Shown: piece by piece, positions 24,357 through 32,759 of the stretch
Position numbering within the stretch: the stretch's first letter is position 1
Layout: each line of letters starts with the position of its first letter
Source: Enorma phocaeensis
Lineage (GTDB): Bacteria; Actinomycetota; Coriobacteriia; Coriobacteriales; Coriobacteriaceae
NCBI RefSeq assembly: GCF_900186505.1
Contig: NZ_LT891970.1
Location: 232,451 to 296,450, forward strand
DNA: 64,000 nucleotides
Reading direction: 5' to 3'
Program-made: the position numbers and the translations under genes
The notes under the pieces: generated by a model
Databases searched by the model: none
What the model was told of the DNA's origin: nothing
What the model saw: the letters and a program-made list of their open reading frames with translations, nothing else

Positions 24357-25187
24357 CTACTTCTTGCGGCGACGGATGATGAGGCTGTTCGAAGCCTTCT
24401 TCTTCTTGCGCGTACGATAGCCCTTGGTCGGCTTGCCCCACGGGGTGACGGACGGACGACCGGAGGTATGGTTCTTGCCCTCGCCGCCGCCATGCGGGTG
24501 GTCGACAGGGTTCATGACCGTACCGCGGACGGTCGGGCGCACGTTCAGGTGACGCTTACGGCCGGCCTTGCCGATCACGATGTTGGCGTGGTCGGCGTTA
24601 CCGACCTCGCCCACCGTGGCGCGGCAGGTGATGAGCACGCGGCGCATCTCAGAGCTGGGCATGCGCAGGATGGCGTACTTGCCCTCCTTGCCCATGAGCT
24701 GGCAAGCGGTGCCGGCGGAACGGGCGATGGCAGCGCCCTTGCCGGGCTGGAACTCGATCGCGTGGATGAGGGTACCCACGGGGATGTCCGCGAGCGCAAG
24801 CGCGTTACCGGGCTTGATGTCGGCCTCGGGGCCGGACAGGACGGTGTCGCCGACCTGGAGACCCTTAGGAGCCAGGATGTAGCGCTTCTCGCCGTCCACA
24901 TAGTGGAGCAGCGCGATGCGGGCGGAACGGTTGGGGTCGTACTCGATCGTGGCAACCTTGGCGGGCACGCCGTCCTTGTTGCGCTTGAAATCGATGCGAC
25001 GATAGCGACGCTTCACGCCGCCACCCTGATGGCGGACGGTGATGCGACCCTGGTTGTTACGACCAGCCTTCTTGGGCAGCGGCTCGAGAAGCGACTTCTC
25101 GGGCTTCGTCGTGGTGATCTCCGCGAAGTCGGAGATCGTCTGCCAACGACGGCCGGCGCTGGTCGGCTTGAGGTGTTTGACAGCCAT
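24357..25187 (-). CDS. rplB: 50S ribosomal protein L2
   Basis: 276 residues, the usual length. The C-terminal block NPVDHPHGGGEGK contains the essential histidine near the peptidyl-transferase centre. ATG at 25187 with AAAGGGA upstream is chosen; five extra in-frame codons upstream have no support. The spacer to rplW is unusually long (156 bp) and structured. Confidence 0.98.
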   Translation of the reverse strand: MAVKHLKPTSAGRRWQTISDFAEITTTKPEKSLLEPLPKKAGRNNQGRITVRHQGGGVKRRYRRIDFKRNKDGVPAKVATIEYDPNRSARIALLHYVDGEKRYILAPKGLQVGDTVLSGPEADIKPGNALALADIPVGTLIHAIEFQPGKGAAIARSAGTACQLMGKEGKYAILRMPSSEMRRVLITCRATVGEVGNADHANIVIGKAGRKRHLNVRPTVRGTVMNPVDHPHGGGEGKNHTSGRPSVTPWGKPTKGYRTRKKKKASNSLIIRRRKK

Positions 25188-25217
25188 TACAATCCCTTTC
25201 ATCTCTCTCCGTTGGCC

Positions 25218-25300
25218 GATACATCAGGGATCCGGGTTTTCCCGGGGTGTATCGACACCGGATTACCACGGTACCGGGCGGCTCCATCATGAGCGCCCGA
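25218..25300 (-). promoter_or_regulatory. Structured spacer between rplW and rplB
   Basis: Within the 156-bp spacer, GATACA (25218-25223) pairs with TGTATC (25248-25253) around an inner CCGGG/CCCGG stem, and a second hairpin GGGCGGCTC / GAGCGCCC lies at about 25275-25299. Ribosomal genes here are otherwise separated by 0-30 bp. The role is not known. Confidence 0.4.
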
Positions 25301-25343
25301 TACGATTACTCCCCCTTCCGGGGAAGCTCGTACGGCGCCGGCC

Positions 25344-25631
25344 TTAGGCCTGGTTACCGTAGATCTCGATCGAGTCGCCCTCGGCGAGCGTGACGATGGC
25401 CTTCTTCCACTGACGGGTCTTGCCGGCCACGTAGCGCACGCGCTTGGTCTTGGGCTTCACGTTGATGGTGTTCACCGAGGTGACCTTGACGTTGAAGAGC
25501 TCCTCGATGGCATCCTTGATCTGATACTTGTTCGCGGAACGCGCAACCTCGAAGGTGTACTTGTTCTCCTCCATGAGGTCGAACGAGCGCTCGGACACGA
25601 TCGGGCGAATGATGATCTCGTGGGCGGTCAT
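25344..25631 (-). CDS. rplW: 50S ribosomal protein L23
   Basis: 95 residues; IIRPIVSERSFDLMEENKYTF at the start and KVTSVNTINVKPKTKR in the extended loop are typical. L23 is the docking site for trigger factor and SRP at the tunnel exit. Its ATG directly abuts the rplD stop. Confidence 0.98.
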   Translation of the reverse strand: MTAHEIIIRPIVSERSFDLMEENKYTFEVARSANKYQIKDAIEELFNVKVTSVNTINVKPKTKRVRYVAGKTRQWKKAIVTLAEGDSIEIYGNQA

Positions 25632-26258
25632 TTATGCAAGCACCTCCCCGAAGTGAGCGGCAACATCGGCGGGCATCAACAGGGCGCCGTTGTTGATAAG
25701 GTCATAGGTGTTGGCCTCATCAGGCGTGATGATGAACGTCTTAGGGATGTTGCGGAACGACAGGAACGCGTTGATATCGTCCTCGTGGACGATGATGGTG
25801 AGGCGCTTGCCCTCAAGCCCGAGAGCCTTGAGCATGGCGACGGCGGCCTTGGTGGACGGCTTCTCGAAGCCGTAGTCGTCCACGAGCACGAGCTCGTTGT
25901 CGCGCACCTTCGCGGAAAGCGCGGAGCGCATGGCGAGCTTGACCTCCTTGCCGTTCATACGCTTGGCGTAGGAACGGGGCTTGGGCCCGTGGATGACGCC
26001 ACCATGACGCCACTGACCGGCGCGGATGGAGCCCTGGCGGGCACGGCCGGTGCCCTTCTGGCGCCACGGCTTGGCACCGCCACCGGAGACCTCGCTGCGG
26101 CCCTTGGTGGACTGGGTGCCGGCACGCCAGCTGGCCATCTGGCACTTCACGATGTGATGCATCACGTGGGTGTTCGGCTCGATACCGTACACCTCGGCAG
26201 CGAGCTCGGCCTCGGTGACCTTCTTGCCCTCGCTGTTCTTTACTTCAAACTTTGCCAT
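25632..26258 (-). CDS. rplD: 50S ribosomal protein L4
   Basis: 208 residues; the tunnel loop WRQKGTGRARQGSIRAGQWRHGG is intact and GGGAKPW precedes it. L4 is also the autoregulator of the S10 operon in E. coli; whether it controls this operon is unknown. Confidence 0.98.
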   Translation of the reverse strand: MAKFEVKNSEGKKVTEAELAAEVYGIEPNTHVMHHIVKCQMASWRAGTQSTKGRSEVSGGGAKPWRQKGTGRARQGSIRAGQWRHGGVIHGPKPRSYAKRMNGKEVKLAMRSALSAKVRDNELVLVDDYGFEKPSTKAAVAMLKALGLEGKRLTIIVHEDDINAFLSFRNIPKTFIITPDEANTYDLINNGALLMPADVAAHFGEVLA

Positions 26259-26303
26259 TTGGTGTTCTCCTTGGTATGACGTTGGCTTATCGAACTAGAG
26301 CGA

Positions 26304-26924
26304 TTACGCCATACGGATGGCGACCAGACCGTTCTTGGCACCCGGGACAGCGCCCTTGACCAGGATCAGGTTCTGCTCGGCATCGATGCGAACAACGGAC
26401 AGGTTCTTCACGGTCACGCGCTCGTTGCCCATGTGACCGGCCATCTTGACGCCCTTGAGGACGCGTGCGGGGTAGGCGCACTGGCCGATGGAGCCCGGAT
26501 GACGCTTGAAGTGAGAGCCGTGGGTCATAGGACCACGACGCTGACCCCAGCGCTTGATGCGACCCTGGAAGCCCTTACCCTTGGAGGTGCCGATAACGTC
26601 GACCTTGGCGACATCGGCAAAATCCGCGACGGTGACGACCTCGCCGACCTTGTGGTCCTCGCCGTTCTCGACGCGGACCTCGCGGAGGTAACGGACGGGC
26701 TCGACGCCGGCCTTGGCGAAGTGACCAGCCATGGGCTTGTTCACGTTCTTGGCCTTGATCTCACCGAAACCGATCTGGACGGCATCGTAGCCGTCGGTAG
26801 CCTTGGTTTTAACCTGCGAGACTGCGCAGGGGCCAGCCTGGATGACCGTGACGGGCACGACGTTATCGTCGTCATCCCACACCTGAGTCATGCCGATCTT
26901 GCGGCCGAGAATCATACTGATCAT
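26304..26924 (-). CDS. rplC: 50S ribosomal protein L3
   Basis: 206 residues; ILGRKIGMTQVWDDDDNV at the start and KGFQGRIKRWGQRRGPMTHGSHFKR (split here by the family's extension) identify it. It is the first gene of this ribosomal operon because rpsJ, its usual predecessor, lies elsewhere (29110). The ATG at 26924 has AGGA nine bases upstream. A long structured leader precedes it. Confidence 0.97.
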   Translation of the reverse strand: MISMILGRKIGMTQVWDDDDNVVPVTVIQAGPCAVSQVKTKATDGYDAVQIGFGEIKAKNVNKPMAGHFAKAGVEPVRYLREVRVENGEDHKVGEVVTVADFADVAKVDVIGTSKGKGFQGRIKRWGQRRGPMTHGSHFKRHPGSIGQCAYPARVLKGVKMAGHMGNERVTVKNLSVVRIDAEQNLILVKGAVPGAKNGLVAIRMA

Positions 26925-27270
26925 TCGATGATCCTAACCCTCTGTGGTCTTGGGACCCGCGAGCGCCCCTTGCGCTCGCCCCCAGCGGACCACTTCCGAC
27001 GTGCTATGCGCCGGTTTGCACCCCATCCTGCCTGTTCAGTCGCGCAACCCATTTGCGACGAGCGTCGACGAGACAGAATACGCCCCATAAACACAGCCTG
27101 TCCAGTATACACGCGTGCGGGCGTATCCATATGTCTACATAAAGTCTTCGCATTAGCTTTCTGCAGGTCACATGGGACACAAGTTGAGATATTGAACGGA
27201 GGCACAATCCTGCAGTCATTCCGCATGCTTGCGATGCATTCGGCTTTGGACCTGTTCGCCGCCTCCGCGC
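26925..27270 (-). promoter_or_regulatory. Leader and promoter region of the rplC operon
   Basis: About 346 bp without a gene. On the minus strand a TATACT hexamer (about 27110) could be a -10 element. Downstream is a strong hairpin at 26944-26993: outer stem GTGGTC / GACCAC and inner perfect 8-bp stem GCGAGCGC / GCGCTCGC (26959-26966, 26972-26979). It probably acts as a leader structure of the operon, perhaps the target of feedback by a ribosomal protein; that is an inference. Confidence 0.45.
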
Positions 27271-28236
27271 CTAACCCATAGCGATCCGAATGGCATCCAG
27301 GATCTCCGCGCATCTGATTGATGCAGCATGCGGCATAACGGGGCTCTCCACTGCCCCCCTACGCAGCAACTCGCAGAAATGCGTGATCTGACCGTAGAAG
27401 TCATCGACCACATACGGCGCCTCGATGACTCGAGCCTCCCCATCGCTCAGCTCAAGCTCGATGCGCTCGGGGCGGTGCGGGGAAGGCGCGACCAGGGTTC
27501 CCCGAGCCCCCTCGATCCTCAGCGCCCGTGGCTTCGCCCGATCACAGGCGCATTCCAGCTCAGCGCGCACCCTGCCAATCAAGAGCTCGGCGTCGCAATA
27601 CACATCCGAGCCATCACGGTAGCGCTCGCACGTCGCACATGTGACCTCGATGTCGCCGGGCAGCAGCTCGTCGATCCAGCTCGCGCAGTACGTGCCGCAG
27701 TCAAGCAGCACGCCCGAACCCGGACCGCCCCCGAGCAGGTAGCAGCCGTTCTCGATGTACTTCGCAAGAGAGTTCCCGCACATGGTTGCAACGACGCTCT
27801 CAACGGGGCCGATGTGCTCCACGGCGCTAAGCACCTCTTCGTGAGCCGGGACGAATCGCGCCTTCATGGCTTCCATGAAGAGCACCCCAGCGCTGCGCGA
27901 GGCCGACGCGACCTCCCTCATCTCATCAGCGGTGAGCATGGCCGGCTTTTCGCAGAGCACCGCCTTGCCGGCAGCGATGGCCGCCAGGGACCATGCATGA
28001 TGGAATTCGTGAGGCAACGAGATGTAGACCGCATCGACCGCAGGGTCAGCGAGCAGCGCCTCGTGATCGCCATAGGCGCGCGCGTCGACGGCGCACGGAA
28101 CCTCGGCAAGGAACTCCCAGGCCTTCTGCTCGCTCCGGCGACTCACCGCAACAAGCTCTGCATCATCAACATGTTCGAGGCTCGCGGCAAATCGATGAGC
28201 GATGTTCCCAGCACCCAAAATACCCCAGTGAATCAT
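27271..28236 (-). CDS. Gfo/Idh/MocA family oxidoreductase
   Basis: 321 residues. The N-terminal Rossmann domain has WGILGAGNIAHRFA for NAD(P) binding, and CEKPAMLT holds the catalytic lysine of the EKP motif. The C-terminal alpha/beta domain fits dehydrogenases of sugars, inositols or dihydrodiols; the substrate is unknown. It is one of two unrelated genes lying between rpsJ and rplC, transcribed in the same direction as the ribosomal genes but with its own upstream region. Confidence 0.9.
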   Translation of the reverse strand: MIHWGILGAGNIAHRFAASLEHVDDAELVAVSRRSEQKAWEFLAEVPCAVDARAYGDHEALLADPAVDAVYISLPHEFHHAWSLAAIAAGKAVLCEKPAMLTADEMREVASASRSAGVLFMEAMKARFVPAHEEVLSAVEHIGPVESVVATMCGNSLAKYIENGCYLLGGGPGSGVLLDCGTYCASWIDELLPGDIEVTCATCERYRDGSDVYCDAELLIGRVRAELECACDRAKPRALRIEGARGTLVAPSPHRPERIELELSDGEARVIEAPYVVDDFYGQITHFCELLRRGAVESPVMPHAASIRCAEILDAIRIAMG

Positions 28237-28468
28237 GCGTCCTCCTCACGAACAGTGACGCCACGCGCATATCGTCCATCCGCTGCCCAGTATACCAAGC
28301 ATCCGCTCGAAAACGCACCGATTGCAGCCTGTGCCGCACGCCTGAAAGCAACCTCCGGCAAAGCGCACGCCTGCGGTCGTAGCTGCATTTCAATTGCTAC
28401 TTTTCTAATAACATTGGGTATAAGCGCCACAAGGCCAAACGACAGCATCAAAACGATCGGAGGACCTC

Positions 28469-28990
28469 ATGGCCACCACGTATGAGCTCTACATCATGAA
28501 GACCTGCCCCTTCTGCCGCAAAGTGATTCGCTATATGTACCAGCACGGAATCGAGATCCCGCTCCGCGACATCAACGAGGACGCCGAGGCGCGCGCCACA
28601 CTCGAACGCGTCGGCGGCAAGGTACAGGTACCATGCCTCTTCATCGACGGTGCACCGATGTACGAATCCGACGAGATCATCGCCTATCTCGAAGAGCGCT
28701 TTGTAACCAACGCGCCGCGCAAGCTCTCGATCGAAGACCATGCGATTCGATACCGCACCGAAAACGGAACGGCCCTGGCCGAAGTCACGTACCCGACAGA
28801 TGGAGACGGCACGGTCAACATCAATCACACGTTCGTCGACCCGGCGCTACGCGGTCAAGGTATGGCGGGAAAACTGATGGAGGCCTGTGCCCGCGAGCTC
28901 GAACGCACCGGGCTCAAGGCGCATCCAACCTGCAGCTACGCAGAAGATTGGTTCAGGAAGCATCCTGAATGGGAGCACCTATTGGCGTGA
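28469..28990 (+). CDS. Glutaredoxin-GNAT fusion protein
   Basis: 173 residues. The N-terminal 75 residues form a glutaredoxin domain with active site CPFC (13-16) and the cis-proline region VQVPCLFIDG. From about residue 85 the sequence changes to a small GNAT-like acetyltransferase of the YjdJ type: HTFVDPALRGQGMAGKLMEA matches the acetyl-CoA loop, and KAHPTCSYAEDWFRKHPEW the family's C-terminal block. A redox domain joined to a small acyltransferase is uncommon; its substrate is unknown. CGGAGG precedes the ATG. It is the only plus-strand gene in this ribosomal region. Confidence 0.85.
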   Translation: MATTYELYIMKTCPFCRKVIRYMYQHGIEIPLRDINEDAEARATLERVGGKVQVPCLFIDGAPMYESDEIIAYLEERFVTNAPRKLSIEDHAIRYRTENGTALAEVTYPTDGDGTVNINHTFVDPALRGQGMAGKLMEACARELERTGLKAHPTCSYAEDWFRKHPEWEHLLA

Positions 28991-29059
28991 TGGAGCAAAA
29001 AACGCTCAAAACTGAACCCATGGCATTGTGCTCGTCATCCATACCGGCCGTGTAACGCA

Positions 29060-29088
29060 AAGCGCCCCCTGGAGACCAGGGGGCGCTT
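29060..29088. terminator. Bidirectional terminator between the Grx-GNAT gene and rpsJ
   Basis: A perfect 12-bp stem AAGCGCCCCCTG / CAGGGGGCGCTT with a 5-base loop between convergent genes. T-runs are short on both sides, but stem strength and location support a shared terminator. Confidence 0.85.
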
Positions 29089-29109
29089 CTACAAGCTAGC
29101 GACTATTGT

Positions 29110-29418
29110 TTAGAGCTTGATCTCGATGTCGACGCCTGCGGGCAGGTCGAGACGCATGAGCGAATCGACGGTGGCAGCCGTGGTGTCGATGATGTCGATG
29201 AGACGCTTGTGGGTGCGCATCTCAAACTGCTCGCGGGAGTCCTTGTCCTTGTGCGGCGAGCGGATGACCGTGTAGAGGTTGCGCTCGGTGGGCAGGGGGA
29301 TGGGGCCGGACACGCGGGCACCGGTCTTCTGAGCGGTGTCGACGATGAGCTTCGCGGACTGATCCACAACCTCGTGATCATAGCCCTTGAGGCGGATCCT
29401 GATCTTCTGGCTAGACAA
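29110..29418 (-). CDS. rpsJ: 30S ribosomal protein S10
   Basis: 102 residues, the standard length, if started at TTG 29418, which has AAGGAGG six bases upstream. An upstream ATG at 29445 would add nine residues and place the ribosome site inside the gene. Typical segments are RIRLKGYDHEVVDQSA and GPIPLPTERNLYTV. S10 lies in the 30S head and is also NusE in antitermination. It follows fusA by 64 bp, ending the str-type operon; tuf is absent between them and rplC does not follow. Confidence 0.97.
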   Translation of the reverse strand: MSSQKIRIRLKGYDHEVVDQSAKLIVDTAQKTGARVSGPIPLPTERNLYTVIRSPHKDKDSREQFEMRTHKRLIDIIDTTAATVDSLMRLDLPAGVDIEIKL

Positions 29419-29482
29419 CGTTACCTCCTTGATATGCGAGGGCATCCTCGCGATAGAACCTTAAGCGAGCGATCGCGAGAAC

Positions 29483-31606
29483 TTACGCGTTGCCGCCAGC
29501 CTTGCTGACGACCTCCTCGGCAACGGACTTGGGCGCCGGCTCGTAGGAATCGAATTGCATCGTGTAGGATGCGCGACCCTGGGTCTGCGAACGCAGGTCG
29601 GTGGCGTAGCCGAACATCTCGCCCAGCGGCACCTTGGCGCGAATGACCTTGTTGCCGGAGCGGTCGTCCATGCCCTCGATCTTGCCACGACGGCCGGACA
29701 GGTTGCCCATGACGTCGCCCATGTACTGCTCGGGGGTCTCGACCTCAACAGCCATCATAGGCTCGAGCAGGATCGGGTCGGACTTCTTGAGGGCGTCCTT
29801 GATCGCCATGGAGCCGGCGATCTTGAAGGCGGCCTCGGAGGAGTCGACCTCATGGTAGGAACCGTCGAACAGCGTCACCTTGACGTCGACAACCGGGTAA
29901 CCGGCGATGACACCGGTCTCCAGGGCCTCCTGGATACCCTTGTCGATGGAGGGGATGTACTCCTTCGGCACGACACCGCCAACGATGCCGTTGACGAACT
30001 CGTAGCCAAAGCCCTCTTCCATCTTCTCGAGCTTGATGACGGCATGGCCGTACTGGCCGCGACCACCGGACTGGCGGACGAACTTGCCCTCGGCACGGTC
30101 GACATCGTGGCCCGGGGCCTCACGGTAGGCAACCTGCGGCTTACCGACGTTGGCCTCGACCTTGAACTCGCGGAGCAGGCGGTCGACGATGATCTCGAGG
30201 TGCAGCTCGCCCATGCCGGCGATGATGGTCTGGCCGGTCTCGTGGTTGGTGCGCACCTGGAAGGTCGGGTCCTCCTCGGCGAGCTTGGTGAGCGCGAGGC
30301 TCATCTTGTCCTGCTCGGCCTTGGTCTTGGGCTCCACGGCGACGTCGATAACGGGATCGGGGAACTCCATGGACTCGAGGATGATCTCCTTGCCCTCCTC
30401 GCAGAGGGTGTCACCGGTGGTGGTGTTCTTGAGGCCCACAGCGGCGAGGATGTCGCCGGTGGAGGCGCCGTCCACGTCGACGCGGTCGTTCGCGTTCATC
30501 TCGAGGATGCGGCCAAAGCGCTCGCGCTGGCCGTTGGTGGCGTTCACCACGTAGGAGCCGGCGTCCACATGACCGGAGTACACGCGGAAGAAGGTGAGCT
30601 TACCGACGTAGGGGTCGGTAGCGATCTTGAAGGCGAGCGCGGAGAACGGCTCGGTATCGCTGGCCTTACGGCTGTCAGCCTCGCCGGTCTTGGGGTTGGT
30701 GCCCTCCACCGGGGGAACGTCGAGCGGGCTCGGCAGGTAGTCGACGACGGCGTCGAGCAGCTCCTGCACGCCCTTGTTCTTGTAGGCGGAACCGACGAGG
30801 ACGGGGTTCAGCTCGTTCGAAAGCACGCCGGTGCGGATGGCGGCCTTGAGCTTCTCCACGGGAATCTCCTCGTCCTCGAGGATGAGCTCCATCAGCTCGT
30901 CATCGTAGTTGGCGGCGGCGTCGAGCAGCTCCTCGCGCTTCTCGGCGGCGATGTCCTCGAACTCAGCCGGGATGGCATCCATCGGCTCGGGGTAGGTCAT
31001 GCCCTTGTCGTCGGCCTTGAAGTCCCATGCGGTCATGGTGACAAGGTCGATGACGCCCCAGAACTGATCCTCGGCGCCCATGGGCACCTGGATGGCCACA
31101 GCGTTGGCGTTCAGGCGCTCCTTCATGGTGTCGATCGCATGGAAGAAGTCAGCACCCACGCGGTCGTACTTGTTGATGAAGGCGATGCGGGGAACGTTGA
31201 AGTTGCGGGCCTGGCGCCACACGGTCTCGGACTGGGGCTGCACGCCGGCAACGGCGTCGAACACAGCCACAGCACCGTCGAGGACGCGCAGCGAGCGCTC
31301 GACCTCGGCCGTGAAGTCCACGTGGCCCGGGGTGTCGATGATCTGGATGCGATACGCAGGACCCTCGTTGACGTTGCCGCCCTTGTGCCAGAAGCACGTG
31401 GTGGCAGCGGAGGTGATGGTCACGCCGCGCTCCTGCTCCTGGATCATCCAGTCCATGGTGGCTGCGCCCTCATGCACCTCGCCGATCTTGTGGGTCTTGC
31501 CCGTGTAGTACAGAATGCGCTCGGTCGTGGTGGTCTTACCAGCGTCGATATGCGCCATAATGCCGATGTTGCGGGTATCGGCAAGGTTGTACTTCTTCTT
31601 AGCCAC
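29483..31606 (-). CDS. fusA: Translation elongation factor G
   Basis: 707 residues. The GTPase domain has AHIDAGKTTTTERIL (G1), RGVTITSAATT (switch region) and DTPGHVDF (G3); domains II to V follow with the usual C-terminal SLTQGRASYTM-like block (here SQTQGRASYTM). It drives tRNA-mRNA translocation. GTG at 31606, eight bases after GGAGG, is preferred to the TTG at 31612, which is too near the ribosome site, and it gives the standard MAKKKYN start. Second last gene of rpsL-rpsG-fusA-rpsJ. Confidence 0.98.
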   Translation of the reverse strand: MAKKKYNLADTRNIGIMAHIDAGKTTTTERILYYTGKTHKIGEVHEGAATMDWMIQEQERGVTITSAATTCFWHKGGNVNEGPAYRIQIIDTPGHVDFTAEVERSLRVLDGAVAVFDAVAGVQPQSETVWRQARNFNVPRIAFINKYDRVGADFFHAIDTMKERLNANAVAIQVPMGAEDQFWGVIDLVTMTAWDFKADDKGMTYPEPMDAIPAEFEDIAAEKREELLDAAANYDDELMELILEDEEIPVEKLKAAIRTGVLSNELNPVLVGSAYKNKGVQELLDAVVDYLPSPLDVPPVEGTNPKTGEADSRKASDTEPFSALAFKIATDPYVGKLTFFRVYSGHVDAGSYVVNATNGQRERFGRILEMNANDRVDVDGASTGDILAAVGLKNTTTGDTLCEEGKEIILESMEFPDPVIDVAVEPKTKAEQDKMSLALTKLAEEDPTFQVRTNHETGQTIIAGMGELHLEIIVDRLLREFKVEANVGKPQVAYREAPGHDVDRAEGKFVRQSGGRGQYGHAVIKLEKMEEGFGYEFVNGIVGGVVPKEYIPSIDKGIQEALETGVIAGYPVVDVKVTLFDGSYHEVDSSEAAFKIAGSMAIKDALKKSDPILLEPMMAVEVETPEQYMGDVMGNLSGRRGKIEGMDDRSGNKVIRAKVPLGEMFGYATDLRSQTQGRASYTMQFDSYEPAPKSVAEEVVSKAGGNA

Positions 31607-31624
31607 TTTCAATTCCTCCCAGAA

Positions 31625-32098
31625 TTACCAGCGGTAGTGCGAGAAGGCACGGTTGGCCTCAGCCATCTTGAAGACGTCCTCGCGACGCTTCACGGAAGCG
31701 CCGACGCCGTTGGAGGCGTCGAGGATCTCATTAGCCAGGCGCTCAGCCATGGTCTTCTCCTTGCGGGCACGCGAGAAGTTAACGATCCAGCGGATGGCCA
31801 GCTGCGTGGAGCGGCGGGAGTTGACCTCCATAGGCACCTGGTAGGTGGCGCCACCGACGCGCTTGGGCTTGCACTCCAGCGTGGGCTTGACGTTCTCCAT
31901 AGCCTTCTTGAAGACGGAAAGAGCGTCCTGCTCGGACTTGCTTGCAACGATATCGAAGGCACCGTAGACGATACGCTCGGCGGTAGCCTTCTTACCATCG
32001 AGCAGGACCTTGTTGATGAGCTGGGTCACGAGACGGTTGTTGTACACGGCGTCCGGCATGACCTCGCGACGATGATTCTTAGACGCACGACGCGGCAT
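31625..32098 (-). CDS. rpsG: 30S ribosomal protein S7
   Basis: 157 residues starting MPRRASKNHRRE, with NKVLLDGKKATAERIVYGAF and the C-terminal RKREDVFKMAEANRAFSHYRW. S7 nucleates the 30S head and in E. coli represses its own operon. 18 bp upstream of fusA. Confidence 0.98.
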   Translation of the reverse strand: MPRRASKNHRREVMPDAVYNNRLVTQLINKVLLDGKKATAERIVYGAFDIVASKSEQDALSVFKKAMENVKPTLECKPKRVGGATYQVPMEVNSRRSTQLAIRWIVNFSRARKEKTMAERLANEILDASNGVGASVKRREDVFKMAEANRAFSHYRW

Positions 32099-32165
32099 GG
32101 TGTTTCTCCTCTTGGTTCTGTTCGCCTAACGCACTCTCAGCACGCGGCGAAGCGTGACGATTGCG

Positions 32166-32540
32166 TTAGTTCTTGGGGCGCTTGGCACCGTAACGGGAGC
32201 GGGACTGCTTGCGGTTGTTCACGGCGGCGCAGTCGTAGGCACCACGGATGATCTTGTAACGCACACCAGGGAGGTCGCGCACACGGCCACCGCGCACGAG
32301 CACGATGGAGTGCTCCTGCAGGTTGTGACCCTCGCCGGGGATGTAGGCCGTGACCTCGATACCGTTGACCAGGCGCACACGGGCGACCTTACGAAGAGCC
32401 GAGTTAGGCTTCTTGGGGGACGTGGTGAACACGCGGGTGCACACGCCGCGCTTCTGCGGGTTGTGCTGCAGCGCCGCGTTCTTGGACTTCGCGGGCTTGG
32501 ACTTACGGCCCTGAAGGACCAGCTGGTTAATTGTAGGCAA
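32166..32540 (-). CDS. rpsL: 30S ribosomal protein S12
   Basis: 124 residues; TTSPKKPNSALRKVARVRL and PGVRYKIIRG are wild-type in the positions where streptomycin-resistance changes occur. The start codon is TTG at 32540 with AAGGAG six bases upstream. First gene of the operon behind a clear promoter. Confidence 0.98.
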   Translation of the reverse strand: MPTINQLVLQGRKSKPAKSKNAALQHNPQKRGVCTRVFTTSPKKPNSALRKVARVRLVNGIEVTAYIPGEGHNLQEHSIVLVRGGRVRDLPGVRYKIIRGAYDCAAVNNRKQSRSRYGAKRPKN

Positions 32541-32632
32541 AGCGTACTCCTTCTTCGATGATTCCAGCTTTACTTTGGTGCAACGGCTTGAATCGAGGCG
32601 TCAGCATCCACCTTCGAAACACGCGACTCGCA

Positions 32633-32661
32633 ACTTTACCTGTGCCTGCTGCCCGTGTCAA
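32633..32661 (-). promoter_or_regulatory. Promoter of the rpsL-rpsG-fusA-rpsJ operon
   Basis: Minus-strand TTGACA (32661-32656) and TAAAGT (32638-32633) with a 17-base spacer, about 90 bp before rpsL. The -35 is consensus. Confidence 0.65.
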
Positions 32662-32759
32662 CAGACCACGCTCCCGGGCGTTTCCTTAATTTGGCGGATT
32701 CTCCCAAAATCTCCACAGAAGCGCTTACGGCAGGAACCGCCACCTATCATCCGGGCGGG

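Noticed and set aside
29555..32251. Long plus-strand open frame opposite fusA, rpsG and rpsL
   Set aside because: Antisense shadow of well-identified genes; no recognisable protein motif.
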